Source: an uncultured Clostridia bacterium (GTDB lineage: Bacteria; Bacillota; Clostridia; Christensenellales; UBA3700). From it: a stretch of 28,095 nucleotides of DNA. A model generated the notes under the pieces. That model did no database searches and was not told the origin of the DNA. It saw only the letters and a list, made by a program, of their open reading frames with translations. The stretch lies in the NCBI GenBank assembly GCA_946623205.1, contig CAMOQV010000007.1, positions 1 through 28,095 on the forward strand. Reading direction: 5' to 3'. Below, piece by piece: positions 8,172-16,246 of this stretch (the stretch's first letter is position 1; every line of letters begins with the position of its first letter). Position numbers and translations under genes: made by a program.

Positions 8172-8202
8172 TAAAATATAGGCCTAGACAGCGTCCAGGC
8201 CT
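8172..8202 (-). terminator. Terminator after the lipoprotein-lysA pair
   Basis: Minus-strand AGGCCTGGAC/GTCTAGGCCT, a 10-bp stem with one G-U pair and a 3-base loop, followed by ATATTTTAT. The tail is only moderately U-rich. Confidence 0.75.
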
Positions 8203-8223
8203 TGTACTATTGCTATTATTTGT

Positions 8224-9480
8224 TTATTTTTTAAATGGTGTTAAATCTAGTGTTGCGAAATAATCTTCTGGAGTTTCTGCTCTTCTAATAAGCTTAACAG
8301 TGCCATCTTCTTTTAATAGAAGTTCTGCTGATCTTAATTTGCCGTTATAGTTATAACCCATTGAGAATCCATGAGCTCCTGCATCATGAATTACTACATA
8401 ATCACCAATATCAATCTTTGGCAATTCTCTATCAATAGCAAATTTATCATTATTCTCGCATAGTCCACCAGTTACATCATATATATGATCTTTAGGCGCA
8501 TTTTCTTTGCCTAGAACTGTAATGTGGTGATATGCCTTATACATAGCTGGTCTCATTAGATTTGCAGCACAAGCATCTAATCCAATATATTCTTTCCAAA
8601 TATGCTTTTCATGAATAACTTTTGCGATTAAATGTCCATATGGAGCAAGCATGAATCTTCCAAGTTCTGTAAAGATAGCAACGTCATCCATTCCTTCTGG
8701 AACTAATATTTCTTCGTATGCCTCTTTAACGCCTTGTCCAATAATATCAATATCATTAGGTTTTTGATCTGGTCTATATGCAATACCAACGCCACCAGAT
8801 AGGTTAATAAATGCAATGTGAACATCACATTCTTTTTTCAATTCAACTGCAAGATTAAATAAGATTCTTGCAAGCTTTGGATAGTATCCATTATCTGTTG
8901 TGTTAGAAGCTAAGAATGCATGAATACCAAAATTCTTTACACCATATTCTTTCATCTTTTTGAAAGCTTGCTTCATTTGGTCTTTTGTCATACCATATTT
9001 AGCATCTTTTGGTGTATCCATAATTGCATTATTCAAAGTGAAGTCGCCACCTGGGTTATATCTGCAGCACATTGTTTCTGCAAATGGAGCTAACTTCTTG
9101 AAAAATTCAATGTGAGTTAAATCATCAAAATTTATTATTGCATTTAATTTTCTAGCTAATTTAAAATCTGCCTCTGGTGTTACGTTTGAAGAAAACATAA
9201 TTTCCTTTCCAGAAAAACCAACAGTATCAGATAACATCAATTCTGTTAAAGATGAGCAGTCAACTCCACATCCTTCCTCTCTTAAGATTTGCAATAGATA
9301 TGGGTTTGGTGTTGCTTTAACAGCAAAATACTCTTTAAAGCCCTTGTTCCAAGAAAAAGCTTTTTTCAATCTTCTAGCATTTTCTCTAATTCCCTTTTCA
9401 TCGTAAATATGAAATGGTGTTGGGTAAGTTTTAACAATCTCTTCGATTTGTTCTTTTGTTACAAACGGTTTCTTTTCCAT
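8224..9480 (-). CDS. lysA: Diaminopimelate decarboxylase family protein
   Basis: The 418-residue protein is a fold-type III PLP decarboxylase of normal length. YFAVKATPNP has the PLP lysine at 55. Further family motifs are LSGGVGIAY for PLP phosphate binding, ELGRFMLAPYG, and the CENNDKFA block that holds the active-site Cys-Glu pair contributed to the partner subunit. LysA decarboxylates meso-diaminopimelate to lysine in the cytoplasm. CENNDK replaces the more usual CESGD, a variant I recall from gut Clostridia homologues annotated as LysA, so a related substrate is conceivable. It begins one base after the stop of the lipoprotein gene and shares its promoter. Confidence 0.85.
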   Translation of the reverse strand: MEKKPFVTKEQIEEIVKTYPTPFHIYDEKGIRENARRLKKAFSWNKGFKEYFAVKATPNPYLLQILREEGCGVDCSSLTELMLSDTVGFSGKEIMFSSNVTPEADFKLARKLNAIINFDDLTHIEFFKKLAPFAETMCCRYNPGGDFTLNNAIMDTPKDAKYGMTKDQMKQAFKKMKEYGVKNFGIHAFLASNTTDNGYYPKLARILFNLAVELKKECDVHIAFINLSGGVGIAYRPDQKPNDIDIIGQGVKEAYEEILVPEGMDDVAIFTELGRFMLAPYGHLIAKVIHEKHIWKEYIGLDACAANLMRPAMYKAYHHITVLGKENAPKDHIYDVTGGLCENNDKFAIDRELPKIDIGDYVVIHDAGAHGFSMGYNYNGKLRSAELLLKEDGTVKLIRRAETPEDYFATLDLTPFKK

Positions 9481-9481
9481 A

Positions 9482-9970
9482 TTATCCTCTAGATATTGCA
9501 GCTTCTTTTAACTGCTTTAAATAATTTATTACTTCTTGATTTGCTTCGCCTTCGTATTTTTTAGAATCAGTAACAACTCTTAAATACTTATCTTTTCTAT
9601 TTGTTATATCTTTGCCTGCAATAGTGTATGTTTCTGTCTTGTCGATATAAACATAATAAGAATATGCTTTCTTTAAACCTTTCTTGCCAACATTTATTGT
9701 CAAAGAATATTCAAAAGATTCTGAAGCAATTGTATTAGGCACAATTAATCTATCCATATAACCAAGGTTATCTAGCATCTTTATTAATTCGCCTTGTTCT
9801 TCCCCACTTAATGTATATTTAACAGATTTGCTTGTATCATCGAAAACCAATAAATCTATAGAATCAACAGATCTATCTTCTACTATAACTTTTACAGATT
9901 TTGGAGCGCATCCAAAAAGCGATAACATCAATATAATTATTAAGATTACAAATACTACAGATTTCTTCAT
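9482..9970 (-). CDS. Small lipoprotein of unknown function
   Basis: A 162-residue protein with a classical lipoprotein signal: MKK, a hydrophobic stretch and a lipobox LFGC with the lipidated cysteine at 21. The mature part is about 140 residues, alternating charged and beta-prone, with no motif I recognise. It should be anchored on the outer face of the cytoplasmic membrane. AGAGGACCT precedes the start. It is first in a two-gene unit with lysA (one-base gap), an unusual pairing whose meaning is unclear. Confidence 0.8.
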   Translation of the reverse strand: MKKSVVFVILIIILMLSLFGCAPKSVKVIVEDRSVDSIDLLVFDDTSKSVKYTLSGEEQGELIKMLDNLGYMDRLIVPNTIASESFEYSLTINVGKKGLKKAYSYYVYIDKTETYTIAGKDITNRKDKYLRVVTDSKKYEGEANQEVINYLKQLKEAAISRG

Positions 9971-9987
9971 AGGTCCTCTTGCAAAAT

Positions 9988-10016
9988 ATTTTATATTAAT
10001 AATATTAAAAGGTCAA
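9988..10016 (-). promoter_or_regulatory. Promoter of lipoprotein-lysA
   Basis: Minus-strand TTGACC (10016-10011), 17 bases, TAAAAT (9993-9988). It is back to back with the ybaK promoter at 10026-10054. Confidence 0.7.
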
Positions 10017-10025
10017 TTTAGTTGC

Positions 10026-10054
10026 TTGTCAAATCTTAATTTAAAAATTAAAAT
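10026..10054 (+). promoter_or_regulatory. Promoter of ybaK-AEC
   Basis: TTGTCA (10026-10031), 17 bases, TAAAAT (10049-10054). The expected transcription start falls at or within a base or two of the ATG at 10062, implying a leaderless mRNA. Confidence 0.65.
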
Positions 10055-10061
10055 AAATGAT

Positions 10062-10535
10062 ATGGAAAAGACAAATGTAATGAGAAAATTAGATAGCCTT
10101 AAAATCGCTCACAATGAGCACTTTTTAGGCGATGATAAAAATGCCATTTCTGGCGTTGAAGTAGCTAACATTTTGCATCAAGATGTAAATCGTGTTTTTA
10201 AGACATTAGTAACGGTTGCAAAATCTAACAATCATTATGTATTTATGGTCCCTGTTGCCGAGGAATTAGATCTTAAAAAGGCAGCAGCTGCGGTTAAAGA
10301 AAAATCACTTGAGATGTTACACCAAAAAGATTTGTTGCCACTAACTGGATATGTTCATGGAGGTTGCTCTCCTATTGGGATGAAAAAGCAATTCAAAACT
10401 GTCATCCATAACACAGCATCAAATTTTGAAACTATTTTTTTTAGCGCAGGCAAAATTGGATACCAAGTCGAACTTCCATACTCTTCACTACAAAAAGTAA
10501 TCCGCATTGAAATGGCGGACATCATAAAGGAATAA
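10062..10535 (+). CDS. ybaK: YbaK/EbsC-type aminoacyl-tRNA deacylase
   Basis: The 157-residue protein matches the YbaK family throughout: KTNVMRKLDSLKI at the N-terminus, VFKTLVT with the conserved lysine near residue 46, VPVAEELDLKKAA, and GGCSPIGMKK. The family hydrolyses mischarged Cys-tRNA(Pro). The start at 10062 is chosen because the M-x-KTN-x-MR start is conserved in relatives. There is no Shine-Dalgarno before it, while the alternative ATG at 10080 would have GGAAAAG at 9 bases but would remove the conserved KTN. It is followed directly by the transporter gene with no gap. Confidence 0.9.
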   Translation: MEKTNVMRKLDSLKIAHNEHFLGDDKNAISGVEVANILHQDVNRVFKTLVTVAKSNNHYVFMVPVAEELDLKKAAAAVKEKSLEMLHQKDLLPLTGYVHGGCSPIGMKKQFKTVIHNTASNFETIFFSAGKIGYQVELPYSSLQKVIRIEMADIIKE

Positions 10536-11471
10536 ATGGACAACTTTTTAATTACTCTAGCAACAGTAGCCATGTTATTTGCATATGCTATACCTGGCTT
10601 TTTATTAGTTAAGACAAAGCTTATCAAAGAGCATTCTATTTCTGCGTTTGCTTTTGTTTTAATGTATGTTTGTCAACCTTGCTTAACTATTTATTCTTTT
10701 GATCAAGCAGAATTTACAGTAGAAACAATAAAGCATATGGGCATTGTGTTTGGTATTGTGTTTGGCTTGATGACTCTATTTTTAACTATCTTCTACTTCA
10801 TAATGCGTAATCGTTTCGAAAACATTATGAATAGATTGTACATCATTTGTACTTGCTTTGGTAATGTAGCATTCTTTGGCAACCCACTTTTACATTCAAT
10901 CTTTGGAACTGACTCTTTATACATCTATTCAACTGTCTTTTTCATTGCCATGAACATTATTGGATGGACTATTGGTTGCTACTTAATTACTAAAGAAACT
11001 AAATACATTTCGCTAAAAAAGGTATTTTTAAACCCAGCAGTTCTATCTCTAATCGTAGCTCTTCCACTATTCTTCACAAACACTCATTTAATTACAATTA
11101 GTACTAGAGTTGAAGAATTCGTTCGCATTCTTGCTAAGATGACAACCCCACTTTGTATGTTAATTATTGGTATGAGATTAGGAACAATGGAATTCAAGCC
11201 TATCTTTACAACACCAAAGAATTATCTATTCTGTGGAATCAAACAAGTAATCTTCCCATTAACTGCGCTATTGGTTGTTTACTTCTTACCAATAGATGTA
11301 CAAGTTAAACAAACAGTATTTATTTTATGCGCAACTCCATGTGCTGTAATTATACAAACATTTGCTGAAATGCTAGGACAAGGTCAAAAAGAATCTGTAA
11401 ACATGGTACTTCTAAGTACAATGACTTGTATCGCTACTCTTCCTTTATTGACAATGATCCCTTTTAATTAA
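10536..11471 (+). CDS. AEC (auxin efflux carrier) family transporter
   Basis: A 311-residue integral membrane protein with about ten predicted helices in two halves, the layout of the AEC family of organic anion and malate-type permeases. LMYVCQPCLTIYSF in the N-terminal half and ATPCAVIIQTFAEMLGQG in the C-terminal half resemble the broken-helix motifs of this fold. It starts at the base after the ybaK stop, with AAAGGAA just upstream inside ybaK, so the two are coupled. The substrate cannot be told. It converges on the AbiE pair, and no strong terminator is seen in the 46 bases between them. Confidence 0.85.
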   Translation: MDNFLITLATVAMLFAYAIPGFLLVKTKLIKEHSISAFAFVLMYVCQPCLTIYSFDQAEFTVETIKHMGIVFGIVFGLMTLFLTIFYFIMRNRFENIMNRLYIICTCFGNVAFFGNPLLHSIFGTDSLYIYSTVFFIAMNIIGWTIGCYLITKETKYISLKKVFLNPAVLSLIVALPLFFTNTHLITISTRVEEFVRILAKMTTPLCMLIIGMRLGTMEFKPIFTTPKNYLFCGIKQVIFPLTALLVVYFLPIDVQVKQTVFILCATPCAVIIQTFAEMLGQGQKESVNMVLLSTMTCIATLPLLTMIPFN

Positions 11472-11517
11472 TAACGCAAAAAAGCATCCAAACAGCTCTT
11501 CCTTTATTTTATCAACA

Positions 11518-12459
11518 TTATTTTTTACTACAACGCCATAATGCCATAGGATGGTTATTTACATTACCTGCATAGTCAACATATTCCCCATCAAACAATA
11601 GTTCGGGCGTGTATTTATTGTTTTTAAAGTTAGATATAAATTGAATTTCGTTGTCAGTAAAACACAAAAGTGCGTCTAGAAATCCTTTAACTACACTAAC
11701 CGCTTGTTTATAATCAAATAACTCCTTCTTTGTTAAAACAGGCTTTAGTTTTGCATCAAAATCGCTTTTTGTAACATTATCCAAAATAGAGAAATCCTTA
11801 TCTGCAATTAAGCCATTTCCCCCTATACAATTATAAAAAATAAAACATTTTTTCAACAACGCAACATTATCCATAGTGCCTGACTCTATCATTTTATACA
11901 CATCGTAAATGTCCCTAGGAGTTGATCTCCCTAAGAGTGCAGCCAGTTTACTACCATATAATTCATATGCATTCATAGTAGTAATCTTTGTAGTCCCATT
12001 ATAATTAAACGAAGACACAACATATTCTACCGTTGGCAAGATGTGCATTCTATCCAAATAATTAATCTCAATTTTTATATTATCTCGATTTCCTCCGTTA
12101 TTTAGATATTGCAAAACATACGAATCTAAAGCATAGTATTTCTTGCTTTTATCAGACATAGTATATCCCTTTTGGAACAAAACAGCATTTACATATTTAT
12201 TAAAAAGTTCTTTGTCCTTTATTGTATCGTCTTTTGTTTTCCCGACATAGTCCAAATCAATATCGACAGACAATCGAGGCAACCCCCTATAAAACAAGTT
12301 TATAGCTGTTCCTCCTTTAATTACAAACTTGTCTTTCCATTCTGATGCATAAATAGTTTCAAGGATATCTATTAATCGCATAACCTTTTCTAGATTATCT
12401 TTTATAAAGCCCGTATTATTAGCAATTGCCGAAATATTTCGTTTTGAGATGTCAATCAT
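11518..12459 (-). CDS. AbiEii-type nucleotidyltransferase toxin
   Basis: A 313-residue member of the AbiEii/MenT nucleotidyltransferase family. KGGTAINLF (48-56) followed by RLSVDIDLD (62-70) gives the DNA polymerase beta-like GG...D-x-D active site. IKIEINYLDR near 140 and KLAALLGRSTPRDIYDVY near 178 are the further family motifs, holding the third acidic residue and a conserved Lys/Arg patch. AbiEii toxins act in abortive infection, and relatives add nucleotides to tRNA acceptor ends. All the usual motifs are present, so the toxin looks active. It starts one base after the antitoxin stop, with GGAG upstream. Confidence 0.9.
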   Translation of the reverse strand: MIDISKRNISAIANNTGFIKDNLEKVMRLIDILETIYASEWKDKFVIKGGTAINLFYRGLPRLSVDIDLDYVGKTKDDTIKDKELFNKYVNAVLFQKGYTMSDKSKKYYALDSYVLQYLNNGGNRDNIKIEINYLDRMHILPTVEYVVSSFNYNGTTKITTMNAYELYGSKLAALLGRSTPRDIYDVYKMIESGTMDNVALLKKCFIFYNCIGGNGLIADKDFSILDNVTKSDFDAKLKPVLTKKELFDYKQAVSVVKGFLDALLCFTDNEIQFISNFKNNKYTPELLFDGEYVDYAGNVNNHPMALWRCSKK

Positions 12460-12460
12460 A

Positions 12461-13201
12461 TTAATTCTCCGTGTTAGCTATATATTTAGGAACAATAAGT
12501 TTCCATTCTGAATTATATTCATAAGGAAGTGATTTATTCGTTCTCAAATCTTCATATCGATTAAGCATATTATTTTTACAACAAACATAAAAGTTGTTCG
12601 ATAAATAATCTGGCTTTATTAAAGAAAAAATAAATCCAATTTTTTTATACAAGAATTTCATATCATAATTTTGCAAATGGCGCAAAAGTTTAACTTCATC
12701 CAAATAATGTACAGTAGAAAGCGCGTAATATACCTCTTCTAATCCACCTGCAAGTTGCAATCTATTTACACAATCCACTATAGTCCGTTCAAGTTCCGTA
12801 ACTCGTATTATAGAATTATTCATTGTTTCAACTATTCCTTCTTCATATTTTGAATAAAAGAAACAATACTTTTGCCCTTCTATTTCTATTGGAGAATAGT
12901 GCTTTGTCGTTGCAGCATGAACTTCAAAATACACTTGATTTGCAAGTCCATAATATTCTATCGCAGAATGATATGCTATGTAATTCCCATCGTAGCAAGC
13001 GGTTGCTATTTCATATTTGTTTGCAAACACATCTCCTGTTAGTGGATCAATTGTTGCGTATAAACCGCTCTTTAACTTTTTAATGATTTTATTATCTTGA
13101 AGCCTCTTAATTGTCTGAAACAAATTAACTTCATTCTTTATTTCTTTTTTTATATCATTTATATTAAATATAGATTTACTTAAGAATTCGTATTGCTTCA
13201 T
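12461..13201 (-). CDS. AbiEi-family antitoxin / transcriptional repressor
   Basis: A 246-residue protein with an N-terminal winged helix-turn-helix (about 10-55: DIKKEIKNEV to KKLKSGLYA), then the AbiEi core with YIAYHSAIEYYGL (74-86) and RVTELERTIVDCV near 135. The family represses its own operon by binding inverted repeats and neutralises AbiEii. Order antitoxin-toxin and one-base spacing are canonical. AGGGAG lies about 8 bases before the ATG. Codon use is as AT-rich as the surroundings, so transfer cannot be argued from composition, though such pairs are often mobile. Confidence 0.9.
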   Translation of the reverse strand: MKQYEFLSKSIFNINDIKKEIKNEVNLFQTIKRLQDNKIIKKLKSGLYATIDPLTGDVFANKYEIATACYDGNYIAYHSAIEYYGLANQVYFEVHAATTKHYSPIEIEGQKYCFFYSKYEEGIVETMNNSIIRVTELERTIVDCVNRLQLAGGLEEVYYALSTVHYLDEVKLLRHLQNYDMKFLYKKIGFIFSLIKPDYLSNNFYVCCKNNMLNRYEDLRTNKSLPYEYNSEWKLIVPKYIANTEN

Positions 13202-13223
13202 AATAACATCTCCCTAACAATAT

Positions 13224-13265
13224 ATTACGCCGAAAATATATATAATACAATAGTTTTAGCGTAAT
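13224..13265 (-). promoter_or_regulatory. Inverted repeat, putative AbiEi operator
   Basis: ATTACGC (13224-13230) and GCGTAAT (13259-13265) form perfect 7-bp arms, extended inward by AAAA/TTTT, around a very AT-rich centre 23 bases before the abiEi start. The centre carries TATA-like elements, so a bound repressor would cover the promoter. Confidence 0.6.
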
Positions 13266-13314
13266 TTATCTCACTTATGCTACTATTATGGTATTTATAA
13301 CATTTACTTCTAAT

Positions 13315-13348
13315 ATAAACAAATTAGCAACGAATCTTTTTAGCTAAC
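13315..13348 (-). terminator. Weak terminator-like hairpin after the MATE gene
   Basis: Minus-strand GTTAGC (overlapping the stop codon) can pair with GCTAAT across a 14-base loop, followed by TTGTTT. Low stability. Confidence 0.3.
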
Positions 13349-14689
13349 GTCTTTTATAAAATCAAAATTCTTTTTCCAATAACCTTTGAAATAGAAGAAT
13401 ACGGCTATAAACATTCCTATGGTCCATCCTATGCCCCAAGACCACCATATTCCGCTTTCTCCTAATAAGTAAGATAACAAGAATGCAAAAGCAACTCTCA
13501 ATATTAAATCTATAAAAGTATCTATCATAAATAACTTCATTGCACCAGCGCCACGTAACGCGCCATCTGTTATAACTTTAATTGAAGCTACAAAATAGAA
13601 TGGAGCAATCAATAATAGCACTTGTTTTGCAGTCAAAAATGCTTGTGCGCTTGCCTCTTGACCCAAGAATAATTCTGCGCAAGTCATTCCAAAGAACGAA
13701 TATAGGATTATAAAAGGAACAGCAAGCCCAAATGCAAAGTAGTTTGCAGCTCTAAATCCTTTGTTTAATCTATCATATTGCTCTGCACCAATATTTTGTG
13801 CAAAGAATGCAGAAAGGCCTGACGCTATAGCAAAGAATGTTGCTATAGCAATATTATTCAATTTCATAGCTGCAGTAAATCCAGCAACAACAGAAAATCC
13901 ATATCCGTTGATTACACCTTGAATTATGATATTACCAACAGAAATGAAGCTTTGTTGTAATAAAGATGGAATTGCAACTATTGCTAATTTCTTTAAAAGC
14001 GTTTTTGAATATTTTTTATATGGCTCACATTTCATTGAATGCAATCTTTTGTATAAAACTATCCAACCAAGTATTGCAGCTAGTCCTTGACAAATAAACG
14101 TAGCCCAAGCAACGCCCGCTACTCCCATATTAAATACTGCAACGAACAAAATGTCTACTAAGATGTTAGATATTGATGAAATAGCCAAAAAGATAAATGG
14201 TGTTTTCGAATCCCCTAACGCACCAAATACGCCCATGCCAATATTATAGAAAAATACAAATGGCATTCCAAGAGTATATATTCTTAGGTATAAAACAGAA
14301 TCTTCAAGAATGTCATCTGGCGTATTTATTAATTCCAAAAGTGGCTTTGTGAATATAAAACCAAAAGCCATTAATAACAAACAAACAATTCCAAAAGCTA
14401 TACAAGCTGTAGATACACCTGTTTTTAATCCTTTGATATTCTTAGCCCCAAATAATTGAGAAATAATGACCTGACAACCCATATTGCATCCCATTGCAAA
14501 TGCAGTATAAATTAAAGTTATTTCCGTTGCATTACCAACTGCAGCTAAGGCCGCTTCGCTTATGAACCTTCCAGCAACTACACTATCTGCCAAGTTATAA
14601 ACTTGCTGCAAAATAATACTGCCTAGAAGTGGTAAGCAATATAACCATAAAGTCTTTAATATAGGTCCTTGAGATAAATCTTTATTCAT
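13340..14689 (-). CDS. MATE family multidrug/sodium antiporter
   Basis: A 449-residue protein with about twelve membrane helices in two homologous halves. The N-terminus has the family pattern: LWLYCLPLLGSIILQQVYNL followed by DSVVAGRF and AAVGNATEI. GALGDSKTPF (about 150-160) and RGAGAMKLFMIDT (about 370) are the paired loop motifs of the NorM/DinF-like MATE branch. Such proteins export organic cations in exchange for Na+ or H+. The length is normal. It seems to be a single-gene unit: no clear promoter stands out in the 73 bases upstream, and no linked regulator is present. Confidence 0.9.
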   Translation of the reverse strand: MNKDLSQGPILKTLWLYCLPLLGSIILQQVYNLADSVVAGRFISEAALAAVGNATEITLIYTAFAMGCNMGCQVIISQLFGAKNIKGLKTGVSTACIAFGIVCLLLMAFGFIFTKPLLELINTPDDILEDSVLYLRIYTLGMPFVFFYNIGMGVFGALGDSKTPFIFLAISSISNILVDILFVAVFNMGVAGVAWATFICQGLAAILGWIVLYKRLHSMKCEPYKKYSKTLLKKLAIVAIPSLLQQSFISVGNIIIQGVINGYGFSVVAGFTAAMKLNNIAIATFFAIASGLSAFFAQNIGAEQYDRLNKGFRAANYFAFGLAVPFIILYSFFGMTCAELFLGQEASAQAFLTAKQVLLLIAPFYFVASIKVITDGALRGAGAMKLFMIDTFIDLILRVAFAFLLSYLLGESGIWWSWGIGWTIGMFIAVFFYFKGYWKKNFDFIKDVS

Positions 14690-14762
14690 CGCCTAAATTC
14701 TACTATGAATGTGGCAATTTGAAAAACGTTTTTGCTTGAAAAGCGAAAATAAATAATTTTGA

Positions 14763-15809
14763 TTATTTAGATTTAACGTATTTTATAAACTCTGTTGAGT
14801 ATTGGTAATTTGCAATATTCAAAGAATAATCGTCGTAATAGAATGTTGTTTTATAGTCGTTTGCCGAATCTGCAGATATACGCATTCCATGAATATGTGG
14901 GGAATGCCATTCGTCGTACGTATTGAATTGCTTATATCTACCATTGTCCCATATTTGAACTGTTTCTGTAATTGATGTATAAACGGCATCTTTATCGCCA
15001 GCGCCCTCTTTTAGAACCTTTAATCCATCTTTTATAGCATCTTCATTATCGCAATCTATATGTGCAATAATTTCGTAATAACCATCTTGTGCATTATAAG
15101 TAACATTTGCACTCAACAAAGATTCTTCTGTCCAATCATAGTTATAGTATCTATATGGCTTTTCTGATGTAGAAAATTCGGCTGGGATATCTTCAATCTT
15201 ATTTTCGAAATACAAATCGCTCCAATCTACACCAAAGACTAAATACCCTTTTCTTGTTCTTTCAAAAGATAGTTCTTTTGCTTTTTGCTCATATCCTATA
15301 TTTAAATCTAAGTTATAGTAAATTCTATATCCATAATTTGTATATTCAGGCGATGCAGCTTTTGCAAAAGCGCTAGCAATTCCTCCTTGTGGAACATAGA
15401 AGTAATCGGCATTAAAAAACTCATTACCATTTTTGATGTAATATCTAATACCACCAGTTGGAACATTCATAACTTCTGTATTAGTATTTACTGCGTATGC
15501 AACGCTATCGTCGTTCTTTAGATTTGCATTTGCTATATTAATTAATTGAATAGCAAGCAATTTATGAGCATTTTCATCGGCTGCATCTGGTATTAAAATA
15601 CCAGTAAGTGTATTGCCTTGTGGTTTTATTTTTGCATTCATTAAAGTAGGGTCAAAATTAGTGTCACCAATTTTAACCCTTTTGTTGAAATAATAATATG
15701 TGCCCCAAAAAGCAGCTATCATAATAGCGAAAGTTACAACCATTGCAACTATTGCTTGGATTTTATGTTCTTTCGTCGTGTGAATTATTCGAGCCTCATT
15801 TGGGTACAT
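14763..15809 (-). CDS. Membrane-anchored extracytoplasmic protein, unknown
   Basis: A 348-residue protein with one N-terminal membrane helix (about 17-40) after a short charged cytosolic segment and no cleavable signal. The rest is an aromatic, Tyr/Asn-rich domain expected outside the cell. A late HSPHIHGMR (about 303-311) contains a histidine pair that could bind metal. I recognise no family. It lies 37 bases after the ACT gene and could share the paaK transcript; the start has only a weak AAGAAG close by. Confidence 0.65.
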   Translation of the reverse strand: MYPNEARIIHTTKEHKIQAIVAMVVTFAIMIAAFWGTYYYFNKRVKIGDTNFDPTLMNAKIKPQGNTLTGILIPDAADENAHKLLAIQLINIANANLKNDDSVAYAVNTNTEVMNVPTGGIRYYIKNGNEFFNADYFYVPQGGIASAFAKAASPEYTNYGYRIYYNLDLNIGYEQKAKELSFERTRKGYLVFGVDWSDLYFENKIEDIPAEFSTSEKPYRYYNYDWTEESLLSANVTYNAQDGYYEIIAHIDCDNEDAIKDGLKVLKEGAGDKDAVYTSITETVQIWDNGRYKQFNTYDEWHSPHIHGMRISADSANDYKTTFYYDDYSLNIANYQYSTEFIKYVKSK

Positions 15810-15846
15810 CTTCTTGCGTTAGTCCTACTTTGTTTATTTTTTATTA

Positions 15847-16230
15847 CTATTTAATTATACTTTCTGCCTTATCAACATCGTCAACTCTTAAAATAGTTAC
15901 TGCTTTTGATTCTTTTGAAGTAAAAGCATATGAGTATTCGATATTAATATCTGCTTTTGCTAGTTTTTCTAGAATAGCTGAGAACTTTCCTGGTTCATCT
16001 GGAATCTCAATTGCTAAAACCTTTGTAAGTGTTGTAGCATAACCTTCTTTTGTTAGCATTTCATTAACTAAAGTTGGATCATCAACAATAATTCTAACAA
16101 TTCCAAATTTTTCAGTATCAGCAACAGCTAATGCTCTCATGTTTACATTCTTACTTGCGATAAACTTTGTAATTTCACAAAGCATACCTGGCTTGTTTTC
16201 CATAAAAATAGAGATTTGTTGTAATGTCAT
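15847..16230 (-). CDS. Tandem ACT-domain protein
   Basis: A 127-residue protein made of two ACT-type repeats. The first is about residues 4-65, with the ligand-loop sequence ENKPGMLCEIT. The second is about 69-127, with DEPGKFSAILEKL. ACT pairs bind small molecules, usually amino acids, at their interface. GGGGG about 6 bases upstream and the 16-base gap after paaK show an operon. In anaerobes this ACT protein commonly accompanies paaK and indolepyruvate oxidoreductase genes; none of the latter is visible here. It likely senses an aromatic amino acid or its product. Confidence 0.88.
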   Translation of the reverse strand: MTLQQISIFMENKPGMLCEITKFIASKNVNMRALAVADTEKFGIVRIIVDDPTLVNEMLTKEGYATTLTKVLAIEIPDEPGKFSAILEKLAKADINIEYSYAFTSKESKAVTILRVDDVDKAESIIK

Positions 16231-16246
16231 AATTATCCCCCTTTTA

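Noticed and set aside
8086..8172. Upstream extension of the DUF2804-like protein
   Set aside because: It has no ribosome binding site, runs through the palindrome at 8101-8114, and a strong AGGGGGG marks the ATG at 8085.
9828..10061. Upstream extension of YbaK
   Set aside because: It would overlap the divergent lipoprotein gene and both promoters, and family members begin at M-x-KTN.
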